From Paralcaligenes ureilyticus (lineage in GTDB: Bacteria > Pseudomonadota > Gammaproteobacteria > Burkholderiales > Burkholderiaceae_B), in NCBI RefSeq assembly GCF_004346225.1, contig NZ_SMAJ01000010.1:62001-126000 (forward strand): DNA of 64,000 nt. The letters run 5' to 3'. Positions 38,696 to 47,563 of the stretch are shown here, piece after piece; within the stretch, counting starts at the first letter, position 1; every line of letters starts with the position of its first letter. The position numbers and the translations under genes were made by a program. The notes beneath the pieces are model-generated. The model was not told the origin of the DNA. It did not search any database and was given only the letters and a program-made list of their open reading frames with translations.

Positions 38696-39829
38696 CTATT
38701 GGCTCGCGTAAAAAAACATGAGCGAACGACGCAGTTCGTCGATGACCGCGTAATGCCACAAACCCAGGCTCAGCAAACCCGCCACGCACGACAACAGCAG
38801 CGCCCAGCGCAAAACCAGCGCCTGACGGGCCACGAGCGACAACACCTGGGATTTCAACCGCCCGCGGGTCAACGCCAGCCCCTCGCCCAGGCCGCGCGCC
38901 ATGGCCATGTCGCTCAAAAACCAGAACAACTCACGATCGAACAGACCGGTATCGAAGGTGTCGGCGCCCACCAGGCCGATATCGATGCGCGCCAGCATCG
39001 CGTCCAGATGGGCAAGCACCCAGGCGCTGGCACCCGCTCTTTGCATGGCCAGCGCCGCACGCAGCTGCGTGGATCCGGCGCCGGGCCGTTCCAGCACGAT
39101 AGTGAGAACGGACAAAAAGCCGATGGCGTGAACCTGGCGATAAATGCGCCACAGGAAATAACGATCCAGGCCATGCCGGATGCGGCCGGTCAGATTGGGC
39201 AAAGACCATAGCAACAACAGGATCGCCCCTAGAAAAAATACCGTGGCAAAAAGCCAGTGGCCCTGCACCAGCGAGGCAAACCCAAACAAGCGCCGCGTCA
39301 AGGCTGCGTAATACTCGGGCGGCACGGCGTTGAAGGTGTGACGCAGCTGCGGCACCGTAAATAGCGGTACGGCCAGCACCAGAGCCGCCAACATCGCCAG
39401 GGCCAGAACGGCCGACCAAAGGGTTGTGGTCAGAATGTCGTGCGCCTGCCGGATCAGGCGCACGGCGTCGCTCAGATCGCGCAAGGTATGAACCAGCGGC
39501 GCGTTGCCGCTGGCCTGGGCAACCCGGATCAGGCCCAGCTCATTGGCGGGAAAGCATCCCGCCCAGGTCAGGTACAGGTCGCCGCCCGTCATCGGGTAGG
39601 CCTGAACCCAGCGTTGCGACAGGCGGCCGCGCACCGTCGCGTGGCCATAGCGGCGCATATCGGACTGAAATATTTCAAGTAAGGTGCGCCGGCCTTGCAT
39701 GCTATCCATCAGTGCCGACAGATAATCGTAATAATCGGCGCGCCCCGCACGAAAGCGCCAGGCATCCAGGCTCGCGCCAAGTTGCTCCAGACTGCGACGC
39801 AGCCTATCGGCGCCATGCGGGGCTCTCAT
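38696..39829 (-). CDS. pilR: Type IVb pilus inner membrane platform protein PilR
   Basis: The 377-residue protein has the type II secretion F (GspF/PilC) architecture: a cytoplasmic helical domain (residues 1-130, including WAGCFPANELGLIRVAQASG), two transmembrane segments (about 140-160, SAVLALAMLAALVLAVPLF, and 205-225, LFATVFFLGAILLLLWSLP), a second cytoplasmic domain and a last segment (about 340-362, LRWALLLSCVAGLLSLGLWH). It anchors the ATPase and pilin in the inner membrane. It overlaps pilQ by ATGA and precedes pilS by 27 nt. Confidence 0.87.
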   Translation of the reverse strand: MRAPHGADRLRRSLEQLGASLDAWRFRAGRADYYDYLSALMDSMQGRRTLLEIFQSDMRRYGHATVRGRLSQRWVQAYPMTGGDLYLTWAGCFPANELGLIRVAQASGNAPLVHTLRDLSDAVRLIRQAHDILTTTLWSAVLALAMLAALVLAVPLFTVPQLRHTFNAVPPEYYAALTRRLFGFASLVQGHWLFATVFFLGAILLLLWSLPNLTGRIRHGLDRYFLWRIYRQVHAIGFLSVLTIVLERPGAGSTQLRAALAMQRAGASAWVLAHLDAMLARIDIGLVGADTFDTGLFDRELFWFLSDMAMARGLGEGLALTRGRLKSQVLSLVARQALVLRWALLLSCVAGLLSLGLWHYAVIDELRRSLMFFYASQ

Positions 39830-41598
39830 GCAACGACTCGCAAACCAGGCTCGCCCGCGAGGCGCAACCGGCGTTCACAGGTTTCAAAAGACTGAAAGCG
39901 CGGCTCAATATCGCGCGGATCGATTTCTCCGCGCAGGGCCTTGCGCACAGCACATTCCATGGCCGTCGCCCCGGACCCCTCTTCGATCCCGTGGCTACCG
40001 GGCAAGTCGCCACGCCCCATGGGATCCCCCCGTCGCAGTCCGTCCAGAAAACCTGGGCTCAACGCGGGCTCGATATATTCCGCCGCCACGGTCCGGCCGG
40101 CCAAACCATCCAGATCGCGCACTTGCGACCCGCCACACGCGGCGCACCCTCGCGGGTTGCGTATCCGCAGCAACTCAATGTCGCAATCGTACAGGCGGCG
40201 CAGCCGGCCGAACCACTGACGCCACACCCCCGCCTCGCGATAGCGGCCGTCGACACCCACGCCGCCGTCGAGCAAACGCACCGCCGGAACGCAACAATGC
40301 GCGCACAAACGCGGCAGCAACACCTGATAAACCAGGAGCTTGAGCACCCCTGGGGTTGCCAGAAAATCGCGCGAAACCCCGATAAAATCAGACGCCAGCC
40401 GCGCGCCCACCAAGGCCGCCGACGGCGCATGCGTTGTGGTGTAAACATTGACCCCGGATCCTGCCAGATCCATGAAAGCCAGGCCGGACTCGCGATCGCG
40501 AATTTCGCCCAGCAAGACATCGGTCATGGCCGAACGCTTAAGCGTTCGAAGCTTGGTCGCATACGCCTCGTGCGCGGTTGCATCCAGGTCGCGCACCACC
40601 GTATTCTGTATGGCGCGCGGGATCAGGAATTCGACCGGATCTTCGATGGTGATGATTTTTCGATGGTCGGGCAGCCCCGCCATCAGGGATGCCAGCGTCG
40701 TGGACTTTCCCGAGCCCACCGTGCCGGCGAATACGATCGCCCCGCCTTCAGACAGCATGGCGCGTTCAATGGCGCTGATCTGTTCGGGCATGTAGCCCAG
40801 TTCGGCCAGCCCCTGCCCGCCCGCCGCGGCGTCGCGTTCGAGCAAGCGCAAGCACACACTGGGGCCCTGATCGGCCGCGAGCGACGCCCAGCGCAACACG
40901 ATGGGCCGCCCATCGACCTGTTTGCTCAATTTGCCCTGCTGCTCGGCCATAGGGTCGAACACCGCGCCATTGCCGCCTTGAATATCCATCCACGCCACCG
41001 ACAGCATATCGAACAAGGTCCGAGTGGGCATACGGCGAAACCGCTCGGGCGCCACATAACGTCCGGCCAAGGTATACCTGACCTCGGATTCGGCATCGTT
41101 GAAGCGAATATTCAAATGCAGATCGCTGGCCCCATGGCGCACACCCCACTCGACCATATCCTGAAAGGCGCCGGCCAGCGCCGTTCTGGCCGGATGCGAT
41201 GCCATACTGCGGCTTGCGTACCGCGACTGCAGCCGTACTTGATTGCGGGCGACGGCCAGCAACAGAGGCGCAGCGAGTACATAACGTTGCGGCGCGGCCA
41301 GCGTGTAGCCCCGCTCGAGGACGCGCCTGGCCAGTTCATCGGCCTGATCGCCACCCACATGTTCGGCCAGGGCGAAGATGGCTACGCTCTGATCGGTCAG
41401 TTGCACCGGGCACAGGCGGCCTGCCAGCGCTTCGACCTCAAATTCGATGCTCAGCGACCTGAATATGGCCGGATCCAGCAGATTCAGGTCGTCGGAACCG
41501 GCAATCACCACCGCCTGTGTCGCGGCAAAACGTGCCACCGGCGTTTGCAACACGGGGGCCGATGCGGCAAAACCAAATCGTCGCAAAGAACTGAGCAT
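39826..41598 (-). CDS. pilQ: Type IVb pilus assembly ATPase PilQ
   Basis: The 590-residue GspE-family ATPase has an N-terminal domain, then a core with Walker A FAGTVGSGKSTTLASLM (about residues 280-297), Asp box EDPVEFLIPRAIQ, Walker B-like TDVLLGEIRDRESG and the His box VYTTTHAPSA. A Cys-rich segment follows (LCAHCCVPA, GCAACGG), resembling the tetracysteine zinc motif of GspE. In R64-type systems this protein, named pilQ, powers pilin polymerisation. The start at 41598 is 4 nt after the pilP stop, with a G-rich Shine-Dalgarno. Confidence 0.88.
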   Translation of the reverse strand: MLSSLRRFGFAASAPVLQTPVARFAATQAVVIAGSDDLNLLDPAIFRSLSIEFEVEALAGRLCPVQLTDQSVAIFALAEHVGGDQADELARRVLERGYTLAAPQRYVLAAPLLLAVARNQVRLQSRYASRSMASHPARTALAGAFQDMVEWGVRHGASDLHLNIRFNDAESEVRYTLAGRYVAPERFRRMPTRTLFDMLSVAWMDIQGGNGAVFDPMAEQQGKLSKQVDGRPIVLRWASLAADQGPSVCLRLLERDAAAGGQGLAELGYMPEQISAIERAMLSEGGAIVFAGTVGSGKSTTLASLMAGLPDHRKIITIEDPVEFLIPRAIQNTVVRDLDATAHEAYATKLRTLKRSAMTDVLLGEIRDRESGLAFMDLAGSGVNVYTTTHAPSAALVGARLASDFIGVSRDFLATPGVLKLLVYQVLLPRLCAHCCVPAVRLLDGGVGVDGRYREAGVWRQWFGRLRRLYDCDIELLRIRNPRGCAACGGSQVRDLDGLAGRTVAAEYIEPALSPGFLDGLRRGDPMGRGDLPGSHGIEEGSGATAMECAVRKALRGEIDPRDIEPRFQSFETCERRLRLAGEPGLRVVA

Positions 41599-41602
41599 GG
41601 CA

Positions 41603-42112
41603 TCACCCCCCTGCCCACAGCGATGGGTGCAGACAAAGCGTGTGTGTTTCGTCGTGACGCTCAAGCTGGACGCAAGAACCGGTTATGCCCCGCAGCATCG
41701 GGACGGCGGCGCCAGGCTTGGCGCCTACGGGCAAGGCCTGGCCGCGCATATAAACGTGGGGCTGCGATCCCACCAGCACCTCGGCCAACAATTTTTTACC
41801 CACCCCATAAATCGCCACCAGTCTGGGGGCGGTGCCACCGTGCGCGGCCTTGCTGACGACGCCCTGCGCGGCACGCGAATTATTCTGGCCCGCCACGCGG
41901 GCGCGGGTTTGGGCAAGAGCCTGCTCGGCGTCCAGGCGCATAAGCTCGCGCACCGACATCTGGTCTACCGCCAGATCGTCCGCGCCCGGACCGGATGCCC
42001 GTGCAGGACTAGTAAGAATCCACGCGCAGGCCCACGCCGCGAACAGCATCGTCGACAGCCTGATCGGGAAATGCGCGCTCTTGCGCGAGGGGACGCAGCG
42101 ATTCGACTTCAT
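41603..42112 (-). CDS. pilP: Type IVb pilus biogenesis protein PilP
   Basis: The 169-residue protein starts MKSNRCVPSRKS with AAGGAG 7 nt upstream and has a signal peptide (LSTMLFAAWACAWILTSPARA). The mature part carries APRLVAIYGVGKKLLAEVLV, typical of type IV PilP/TcpP-like periplasmic subunits that link the inner membrane to the secretin. Its first 104 nt lie inside the pilO coding sequence in another frame. Confidence 0.8.
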   Translation of the reverse strand: MKSNRCVPSRKSAHFPIRLSTMLFAAWACAWILTSPARASGPGADDLAVDQMSVRELMRLDAEQALAQTRARVAGQNNSRAAQGVVSKAAHGGTAPRLVAIYGVGKKLLAEVLVGSQPHVYMRGQALPVGAKPGAAVPMLRGITGSCVQLERHDETHTLCLHPSLWAGG

Positions 42113-43385
42113 AGAGATCTCCTTGAAAAGACACATTCAGGCGGCTGCTGCGCAACCCCAGCTGCGGCGCATCCCGGATCGATACGGCAATTTTTTTCCA
42201 GGCCATCGCTTCGGTGTGCGACAACAACAGGCTGCCGGAGCGCAACGGGCCCGCAATTTGCACGGGACGCAAGGAATAGGCAGGCAACCCGGCCGGTTTG
42301 GGCGGCGTGCGGCCCGCCGCATCGCGCGGGGCGACGAGCTTGAGTGCTTGCGGCTTACCCAATTGCATTTGCGTAAAGGCCGGTTGTATGGACTGCAGGG
42401 CACTGAACAAATGCCGTTCGTTATGGGCACTGCTTTTTAGCGCGTGCTGGGCCAACGGCACGTTGGCCAGCGCAATGCTCCAGACCAGCAATGCCTGATC
42501 GATGGAGATGAATTCAACGGCCCACGCCGCAGGAGCAAGCGCGAGCAAGCCATCGTTGCTGGCCTGGGCGCCCCGCCTGTCGTAACGCGCCTGGCAACGC
42601 CAGCCGCCCGCCTGCGGCATACACATCGCCTGCGTCAGGAACCAGCCGGCAATCTGCACCGGCGCATCCTGCAGGCTGTCCAAAGCCGCTCGCGTACCCT
42701 GCACACCATGCACGACGACGTTGCGGCTGGCTTGAGCAAGCGCGTCGCTCCATGCCCGATAAGGATCGAACGGCCCGGCGGCCTGAACCCTCGGCCCGGG
42801 TGCAACCACGCGCCACAATCGAGGCAGCAATCCAACCAACACCATCGATAACACGAACCACTGTACGGGCCGGGGCAACAACGGGCGCCACCGATCCAGC
42901 GGCAGCAGACGAGCCTCAGCCGTGCTGGCGGCCTCCAGTACGGGCAGATCGATGGCGTCGGGAGCGCCATCCAGAACTTGCAGTTGGGGGTAAGCCTGTT
43001 CCAGCTCGGTCAGGACATCGGCGGCGTGAAGCCGGCTTGCAAACAGCTTGTCGGTGCGGGCCACCACCGCCCCTTCATGCACCGCCACCAGCCAATAACG
43101 GGCCGGACCGAGTTCAAGCAGCAAGGCTACCGTGCCGGTGGCGCGCAATTGGGCCACCACCTGCGCCGCCGAACCTAACCGCTGCCGGCGTTGGGCCCGC
43201 GTCAATTTCAAACGCGCCATGCCCACCGCCGCCGCGGCTTCGCCTGAGCACACCCAATGAGTCGCGCCCCGCTGCCGGGCAATGCGTTGCGCAAGCTTTC
43301 GGGCTCCTGCGTTGATCAATGGCAGCCAGTCCAGGCCAAAGACCAATGAGACTGAAGAGCCGGGCAGAATCAGCACGTCGTTCAT
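42009..43385 (-). CDS. pilO: Type IVb pilus biogenesis protein PilO
   Basis: The 458-residue protein has an N-terminal actin-like/PilO2 half (MNDVLILPGSSVSLVFGLDW, AVVARTDKLFASRLHAADVL), one transmembrane segment (about residues 178-195, VQWFVLSMVLVGLLPRLW) and a periplasmic C-terminal half (ALQSIQPAFTQMQLGKPQAL, SSRLNVSFQGDLYEVESL). It belongs to the pilin accessory (PilO) family of R64-like systems, taking the roles of PilM/N/O in type IVa pili. It ends 104 nt inside pilP. Confidence 0.82.
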   Translation of the reverse strand: MNDVLILPGSSVSLVFGLDWLPLINAGARKLAQRIARQRGATHWVCSGEAAAAVGMARLKLTRAQRRQRLGSAAQVVAQLRATGTVALLLELGPARYWLVAVHEGAVVARTDKLFASRLHAADVLTELEQAYPQLQVLDGAPDAIDLPVLEAASTAEARLLPLDRWRPLLPRPVQWFVLSMVLVGLLPRLWRVVAPGPRVQAAGPFDPYRAWSDALAQASRNVVVHGVQGTRAALDSLQDAPVQIAGWFLTQAMCMPQAGGWRCQARYDRRGAQASNDGLLALAPAAWAVEFISIDQALLVWSIALANVPLAQHALKSSAHNERHLFSALQSIQPAFTQMQLGKPQALKLVAPRDAAGRTPPKPAGLPAYSLRPVQIAGPLRSGSLLLSHTEAMAWKKIAVSIRDAPQLGLRSSRLNVSFQGDLYEVESLRPLAQERAFPDQAVDDAVRGVGLRVDSY

Positions 43386-43397
43386 GGCCGGTCTCCG

Positions 43398-44999
43398 TCA
43401 AAAACCTTCTTCGACTTGCGCCGTGATCACCATCACGGTGATCAGGCGTTGAGTCGAGGCGCTATCGCTGCCGCCCAGAACCAACGGTATGCCCGGGTTC
43501 AGGCGCCGGGCTTCGGATTCCTCCAATACACGGTCAAAACCCGAAACCACCATGGGCTGGCCGGGATATAGAACCAATTGCTGTACGGTGCCATTGCCGT
43601 CGATGGTAATTTGCTGCAGTTGCAAAGGATTGGACTTATCGCCGAAGGTGACCGACTTGAGCGGCTGCGCGACCGTGTTGTCATACGCCACGGACAACAG
43701 AATCTGGCCGTCATCCTGAGCATCGGGCACCAAGGTCAGCAAAGAACCTACCGTTTCGTCCTTTTGGCTGACCGACACGGTAGGCAGCGCCATGCCAGCC
43801 TGACTGGCCAGTGCCGTGGTCTGCACCTTGTCTATATAGGAGAAGGTGGTTCGCACAGCGTGCGTGACCGGACGGCGATTGAGCGTGAGCACCGGCACGC
43901 TGCTGCGCCGCACGACCTGACCTATCTGGCCCAGGGCCTTGACCACCGCTTCCGACCCTTTGAACCCGCCCTGGGTGAGACCCAGGCCGAGGCTCCCGGC
44001 TTCGGCCAGATTGGATCCCGGCATGGTCATGGCCGCCGCCACCTTGGCGCTGGAAAAAACCAGGCCCCAGTCCAGGCCCGCTTCGGCTGTATCGCGCGTA
44101 ATAAGGGTGACTTCCTCGAACACCAGACGCACACGGCGTGTCAATGAGCGATTTTCGTGATCGAGATAGTGGGCAATACGCTGCAACACGGAAGGAATAT
44201 CGGTAACGACAACAGCCGAACTGGCTCCCGACTCGGCCACCACGAGCCCGGCCTGAGACAGGAACGGCTCGAGGCGCGCTCGCACGACGGCCATTAAATC
44301 AAGCTTGCCGCTGGACAGGCTGGTTTTGGATGCACTGGCAAAGCCCTGCGTCTTGCCACTGCCGCCCAAACCCAGCGATGCCTCGGCCTGCGCATTGAGG
44401 GTTAGCGCCCGGACATTGAAAACACGCGTTTCAGTCCGGTAAAACTCGATGCGCCCCTGCGCATAACGCCACGCCACTCCCAGCTGCGCGGATATTCGGT
44501 CCAGAATTTGCGGCAAGGGTTCGGGGCCGCCCGACAAGGCGATACGCGCCGGCGCCGCACCCGGTCCGCTCGGGGCGGCCGTATTGGCGCCGCTGGCCAG
44601 CCGAGGCGAGAAACGTTCAATCGGCAACAGGGTCTCGGCACTGACATGCACCGGTATCGCGGTGACGGCCGTAATGCGCTGCGCAATTTCCGTCAGATCG
44701 AGCGTCGCTCCGGAAAACATCAGTGTCGAATTGACATTGGCGCGCAACGCCAGGGGCAACGTCAGTTCACGCGCCAGAGGCTGGGCGCGACCGGCCAGCC
44801 ACGGACGTGCCACGTCTTGCGCCGCGCGGCGTACATCGCGGCTTTTGACCGCACGATCAAAGCCCCGATGCCGGCTTTCCAGGCCGGACTCGGCCGTGCT
44901 CGCCGATTGAATGATCCGGCGCATTTTTTCACCCAGCGCGCACGCCGACAGCAGGCCGCACAGCCACAGGACAAGCAGGCATTGCATGGCGCGCCTCAT
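43398..44999 (-). CDS. pilN: Type IVb pilus outer membrane secretin PilN
   Basis: The 533-residue lipoprotein secretin starts MRRAMQCLLVLWLCGLLSAC with the lipobox Cys at residue 20. It has N-domain repeats (LTEIAQRITAVTAIPVHVSA; DRISAQLGVAWRYAQGRIEF) and a C-terminal secretin domain (RVRLVFEEVTLITRDTAEAG, VPVLTLNRRPVTHAVRTTFS, PGQPMVVSGFDR). It forms the outer membrane channel for the pilus. The start overlaps the pilL stop by ATGA, and pilO starts 12 nt after its end. Confidence 0.88.
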   Translation of the reverse strand: MRRAMQCLLVLWLCGLLSACALGEKMRRIIQSASTAESGLESRHRGFDRAVKSRDVRRAAQDVARPWLAGRAQPLARELTLPLALRANVNSTLMFSGATLDLTEIAQRITAVTAIPVHVSAETLLPIERFSPRLASGANTAAPSGPGAAPARIALSGGPEPLPQILDRISAQLGVAWRYAQGRIEFYRTETRVFNVRALTLNAQAEASLGLGGSGKTQGFASASKTSLSSGKLDLMAVVRARLEPFLSQAGLVVAESGASSAVVVTDIPSVLQRIAHYLDHENRSLTRRVRLVFEEVTLITRDTAEAGLDWGLVFSSAKVAAAMTMPGSNLAEAGSLGLGLTQGGFKGSEAVVKALGQIGQVVRRSSVPVLTLNRRPVTHAVRTTFSYIDKVQTTALASQAGMALPTVSVSQKDETVGSLLTLVPDAQDDGQILLSVAYDNTVAQPLKSVTFGDKSNPLQLQQITIDGNGTVQQLVLYPGQPMVVSGFDRVLEESEARRLNPGIPLVLGGSDSASTQRLITVMVITAQVEEGF

Positions 45000-45907
45000 G
45001 AGGACTCCGACAAGTTGGCGGTGCGATCGCAAAGCTGTGCATAGGGGACGACGCGCAAGACTCTATTCGAATAAAAGCACGGCTGCAGCGGGCGGTCGGC
45101 CAGCTCAGTAGACGCCACCAGTTCTTGCACCGCCAGCTTGAAGCCCGACTCAAAGTGCGCCGAACCGACGATCGGAATATCGGCGTCGACCGCCCAATGC
45201 TCTGGATTGAACGTCCAGCCAGCCGCATGGGCCCAGCGCGACAGCACCGCCCTGAGATGCTTGTCATCGGGGCTGACGTGATACTGCTCGGCCGGCTCAT
45301 TTGACAACACCGGCTCAGGCACGGGATCTGGTGCCGGACCAGGCCCGGAAGCCGCTGTGGCAAGCTCGGCCTCGCCAGCGACCGCGGCCGGGGCCGCCGC
45401 CAGCACCGTGGCAGCCGGCTCGGGCGAGGACGCTAACGGCACGGCAATCGATGCCGCTGCGGTCGGCGACGGATCGGCCGCCGAACGCTCAGGCAACGCA
45501 GGCGAAGCACTCCCGGACGCAGGCTGGGCAGCGGGATCGGAATCGACCCGATCGATAAAACTTTTTAAATGCCCACCGCGCAATATCAGATGAGGCCGCA
45601 CGCCGCTCAAGACCAGGTATGGCCCATTACGATGGTAATCAAGGGGGCGGTCGCCTTGCGCGGCATGTTCGAATATGGCCGGGATCGCCTGACCGGGCGC
45701 AAACTGCAGCCACATTTGCCGCCCGTTATCGAAAACCTGCAACGGCGCAACGGCACGATCTCCCGACAGGCGCCAGCCAAAATTGTATTGACCCGAAACC
45801 GGATCGGCATTGCGTGCCGGTGTGCTCGACAGCCACGACCATTCAGGCAGGGCTGAACATGCGGACAAAAGCCCAAGAAGCAGCGCGGCAATCCATAGTC
45901 TAGGCAT
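44996..45907 (-). CDS. pilL: PilL/TcpQ-domain lipoprotein of the type IVb pilus operon
   Basis: The 303-residue lipoprotein starts MPRLWIAALLLGLLSAC (Cys 17). An N-terminal beta-rich part (YNFGWRLSGDRAVAPLQVFD, MWLQFAPGQAIPAIF) precedes an Ala/Pro/Glu-rich linker (about residues 125-205), and a TcpQ-like C-terminal domain (LRAVLSRWAHAAGWTFNPEH, ESGFKLAVQELVASTELADR) helps outer membrane secretin assembly. It is the promoter-proximal gene of pilLNOPQRSV. Confidence 0.8.
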   Translation of the reverse strand: MPRLWIAALLLGLLSACSALPEWSWLSSTPARNADPVSGQYNFGWRLSGDRAVAPLQVFDNGRQMWLQFAPGQAIPAIFEHAAQGDRPLDYHRNGPYLVLSGVRPHLILRGGHLKSFIDRVDSDPAAQPASGSASPALPERSAADPSPTAAASIAVPLASSPEPAATVLAAAPAAVAGEAELATAASGPGPAPDPVPEPVLSNEPAEQYHVSPDDKHLRAVLSRWAHAAGWTFNPEHWAVDADIPIVGSAHFESGFKLAVQELVASTELADRPLQPCFYSNRVLRVVPYAQLCDRTANLSESS

Positions 45908-45978
45908 CTGGACATCCCAATTCGAGAAATGAAATGAGCCGCCATCTTGAATGCCGAGCGGGCGCGCCGCCAGACCGA

Positions 45979-46007
45979 TATATACGAGTGGAGAGTTTTG
46001 TCGTCAG
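45979..46007 (-). promoter_or_regulatory. Candidate sigma-70 promoter of the pil operon
   Basis: On the minus strand CTGACG (46002-46007) and TATATA (45979-45984) are separated by exactly 17 bp, about 70 nt upstream of the pilL ATG. The spacing is ideal; each box has two mismatches to consensus. Confidence 0.4.
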
Positions 46008-46072
46008 GCCACAGACTCTGTCGACAGCAAAAAAACGCAGTAAATCAAAGCGATAAGAAGATTCGAGGCCGG

Positions 46073-46110
46073 AAAAAAAAGCCCTGCCGGCCATATTCGG
46101 CCAGCAGGGC
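46073..46110 (-). terminator. Rho-independent terminator of the solute-binding protein gene
   Basis: GCCCTGCYGGCC, a 6-nt loop and its complement form a 12-bp stem with one mismatch. On the minus strand eight T residues follow directly. It insulates the pil operon from the dadA/solute-binding unit upstream. Confidence 0.9.
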
Positions 46111-46128
46111 TTTCAATACGGATTCTTT

Positions 46129-47556
46129 TTATTTTTTCTCGGCGACGCTTTTTTTAACCGTCTTGTGAGACTTCGATTTCGACGTATGCCGGGTGCTTGC
46201 CGACTTGGCTGCCGGGCCTTGTGCGAACGACGAACCCGGACGCATGATCGAATTGGCTTCGGCCGACGCAGTTCTAAGCGCGCTCACAGCGGGATCCTGG
46301 CCATTCAGGGCAGTATTGAGCCTTTCGCGGAACATGGCCTTGACCTTCGGATAATTGGCCACGTGAAAACCACGATCGGTCGCACTGGGCTTGCGTGCAT
46401 AGTCGGCCACCAGAGCCTGCCAGTTGCCCAGATTTTTATAATAAGCCGAATCGGTCTGGGCGAAGGCTTGCTGTGTCAAAGGCAGAAAGCCAGTGCTCTG
46501 ATACCAGGTCGCGGCGTTCTTGGGCTGGGCGAGCCAGCCGAGAAACGCGGCGGTCGCTTTTTCCTGTGTCTGAGACTGCTTGTCGAGCGCCCAGAAGGCG
46601 GCGCCGCCCACGAAGGGGCTGCCAGGCTGCGCCGTAGCCTCCTGGTAATACGGCAAAGCAGCCACGCCGAAGCTGAGCGAACGGGTGCTGTTGAACCACC
46701 CCAGATTGCCGGAGCCCGACATCAGCACGGCACACTCGCGATTCGCAAACCGCTGGGTGGACTGCGCCTCAAACTCGGGCTTAACCAGCAATTCGGTGCG
46801 AGCCCAGCTGATCATCATCGACAAATGGCGCACGTACATCAGATCCATGGGAAAGCTGGGTGCCGACTTGGCTTTCAAGCCATTGTCGTCCGTCGTATAG
46901 AACTGGTTATTGACAGCGGCCAGATTTTCCAGATTGATGGATACCGGTATGTCTGTGGTGTAGGGACATTTGCGCGAACTGGCGTTGGCCAACTTCACCA
47001 GCTGATCCTGCAGGCCTATCCAGGTGCGCGCGGGAATCGCCGGTTCGATATGGGCTTTCTTGAACGCGTCGATGTTGTAGTACATGACCGGAACATCCGT
47101 CATGTACGGGAAGGCCAGCAGGCGCCCCTTGGCATCGCGCATGGCGGCATGGTCGGACGACACGAACCACTTGGCGTCCTTGATGGGGTATTTGGCGAGC
47201 ATTGTATGCAAAGGCAGAATATAACTGCGATTGATCAGCTCGTCGGGGGCATGGTCATCGTTCAACTGTACAAGATTGGGGGTGTTCTTGGTTTTGACAC
47301 CGGCCACGAGTGCGGCTTCGACCTGTTCGGGCGTATCAAAGGCCTTGAGGCTGACATGCACATCGGCTTGACTGCCATTGAACTGTTTGACCAGTGTCTG
47401 AAACACCTGGTTGTTATGAGGGTTGAGGCTATACCAGACTTGTATATCGGTCGCTCCCGCAGCCCAGGCCGGAGAGGCGCCAAACAAAGCGGCCGCCCCC
47501 ACCAACGCCACGGCACGCCAGGAGGAGTCTGGGCCGCAAAACGGATAGATCTTCAT
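46129..47556 (-). CDS. Periplasmic solute-binding protein, UgpB-like
   Basis: The 475-residue protein has a signal peptide ending SPAWAAG and the family 1 extracellular binding fold (TDIQVWYSLNPHNNQVFQTL, DVPVMYYNIDAFKKAHIEPA, SPFVGGAAFWALDKQSQTQE). It resembles UgpB, the glycerol-3-phosphate binding protein. The last 26 residues are a Lys/Ser-rich tail (ASTRHTSKSKSHKTVKKSVA) not usual in the family. No permease or ATPase is adjacent, so it is an orphan binding protein or works with a transporter elsewhere. It follows dadA by 7 nt. Confidence 0.8.
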   Translation of the reverse strand: MKIYPFCGPDSSWRAVALVGAAALFGASPAWAAGATDIQVWYSLNPHNNQVFQTLVKQFNGSQADVHVSLKAFDTPEQVEAALVAGVKTKNTPNLVQLNDDHAPDELINRSYILPLHTMLAKYPIKDAKWFVSSDHAAMRDAKGRLLAFPYMTDVPVMYYNIDAFKKAHIEPAIPARTWIGLQDQLVKLANASSRKCPYTTDIPVSINLENLAAVNNQFYTTDDNGLKAKSAPSFPMDLMYVRHLSMMISWARTELLVKPEFEAQSTQRFANRECAVLMSGSGNLGWFNSTRSLSFGVAALPYYQEATAQPGSPFVGGAAFWALDKQSQTQEKATAAFLGWLAQPKNAATWYQSTGFLPLTQQAFAQTDSAYYKNLGNWQALVADYARKPSATDRGFHVANYPKVKAMFRERLNTALNGQDPAVSALRTASAEANSIMRPGSSFAQGPAAKSASTRHTSKSKSHKTVKKSVAEKK

Positions 47557-47563
47557 AAATTGT

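Noticed and set aside
39424-41856. 810-codon plus-strand open frame opposite pilQ and pilR
   Set aside because: Arg/Ala/Pro-rich composition without domain signals, antisense to clear pil genes.
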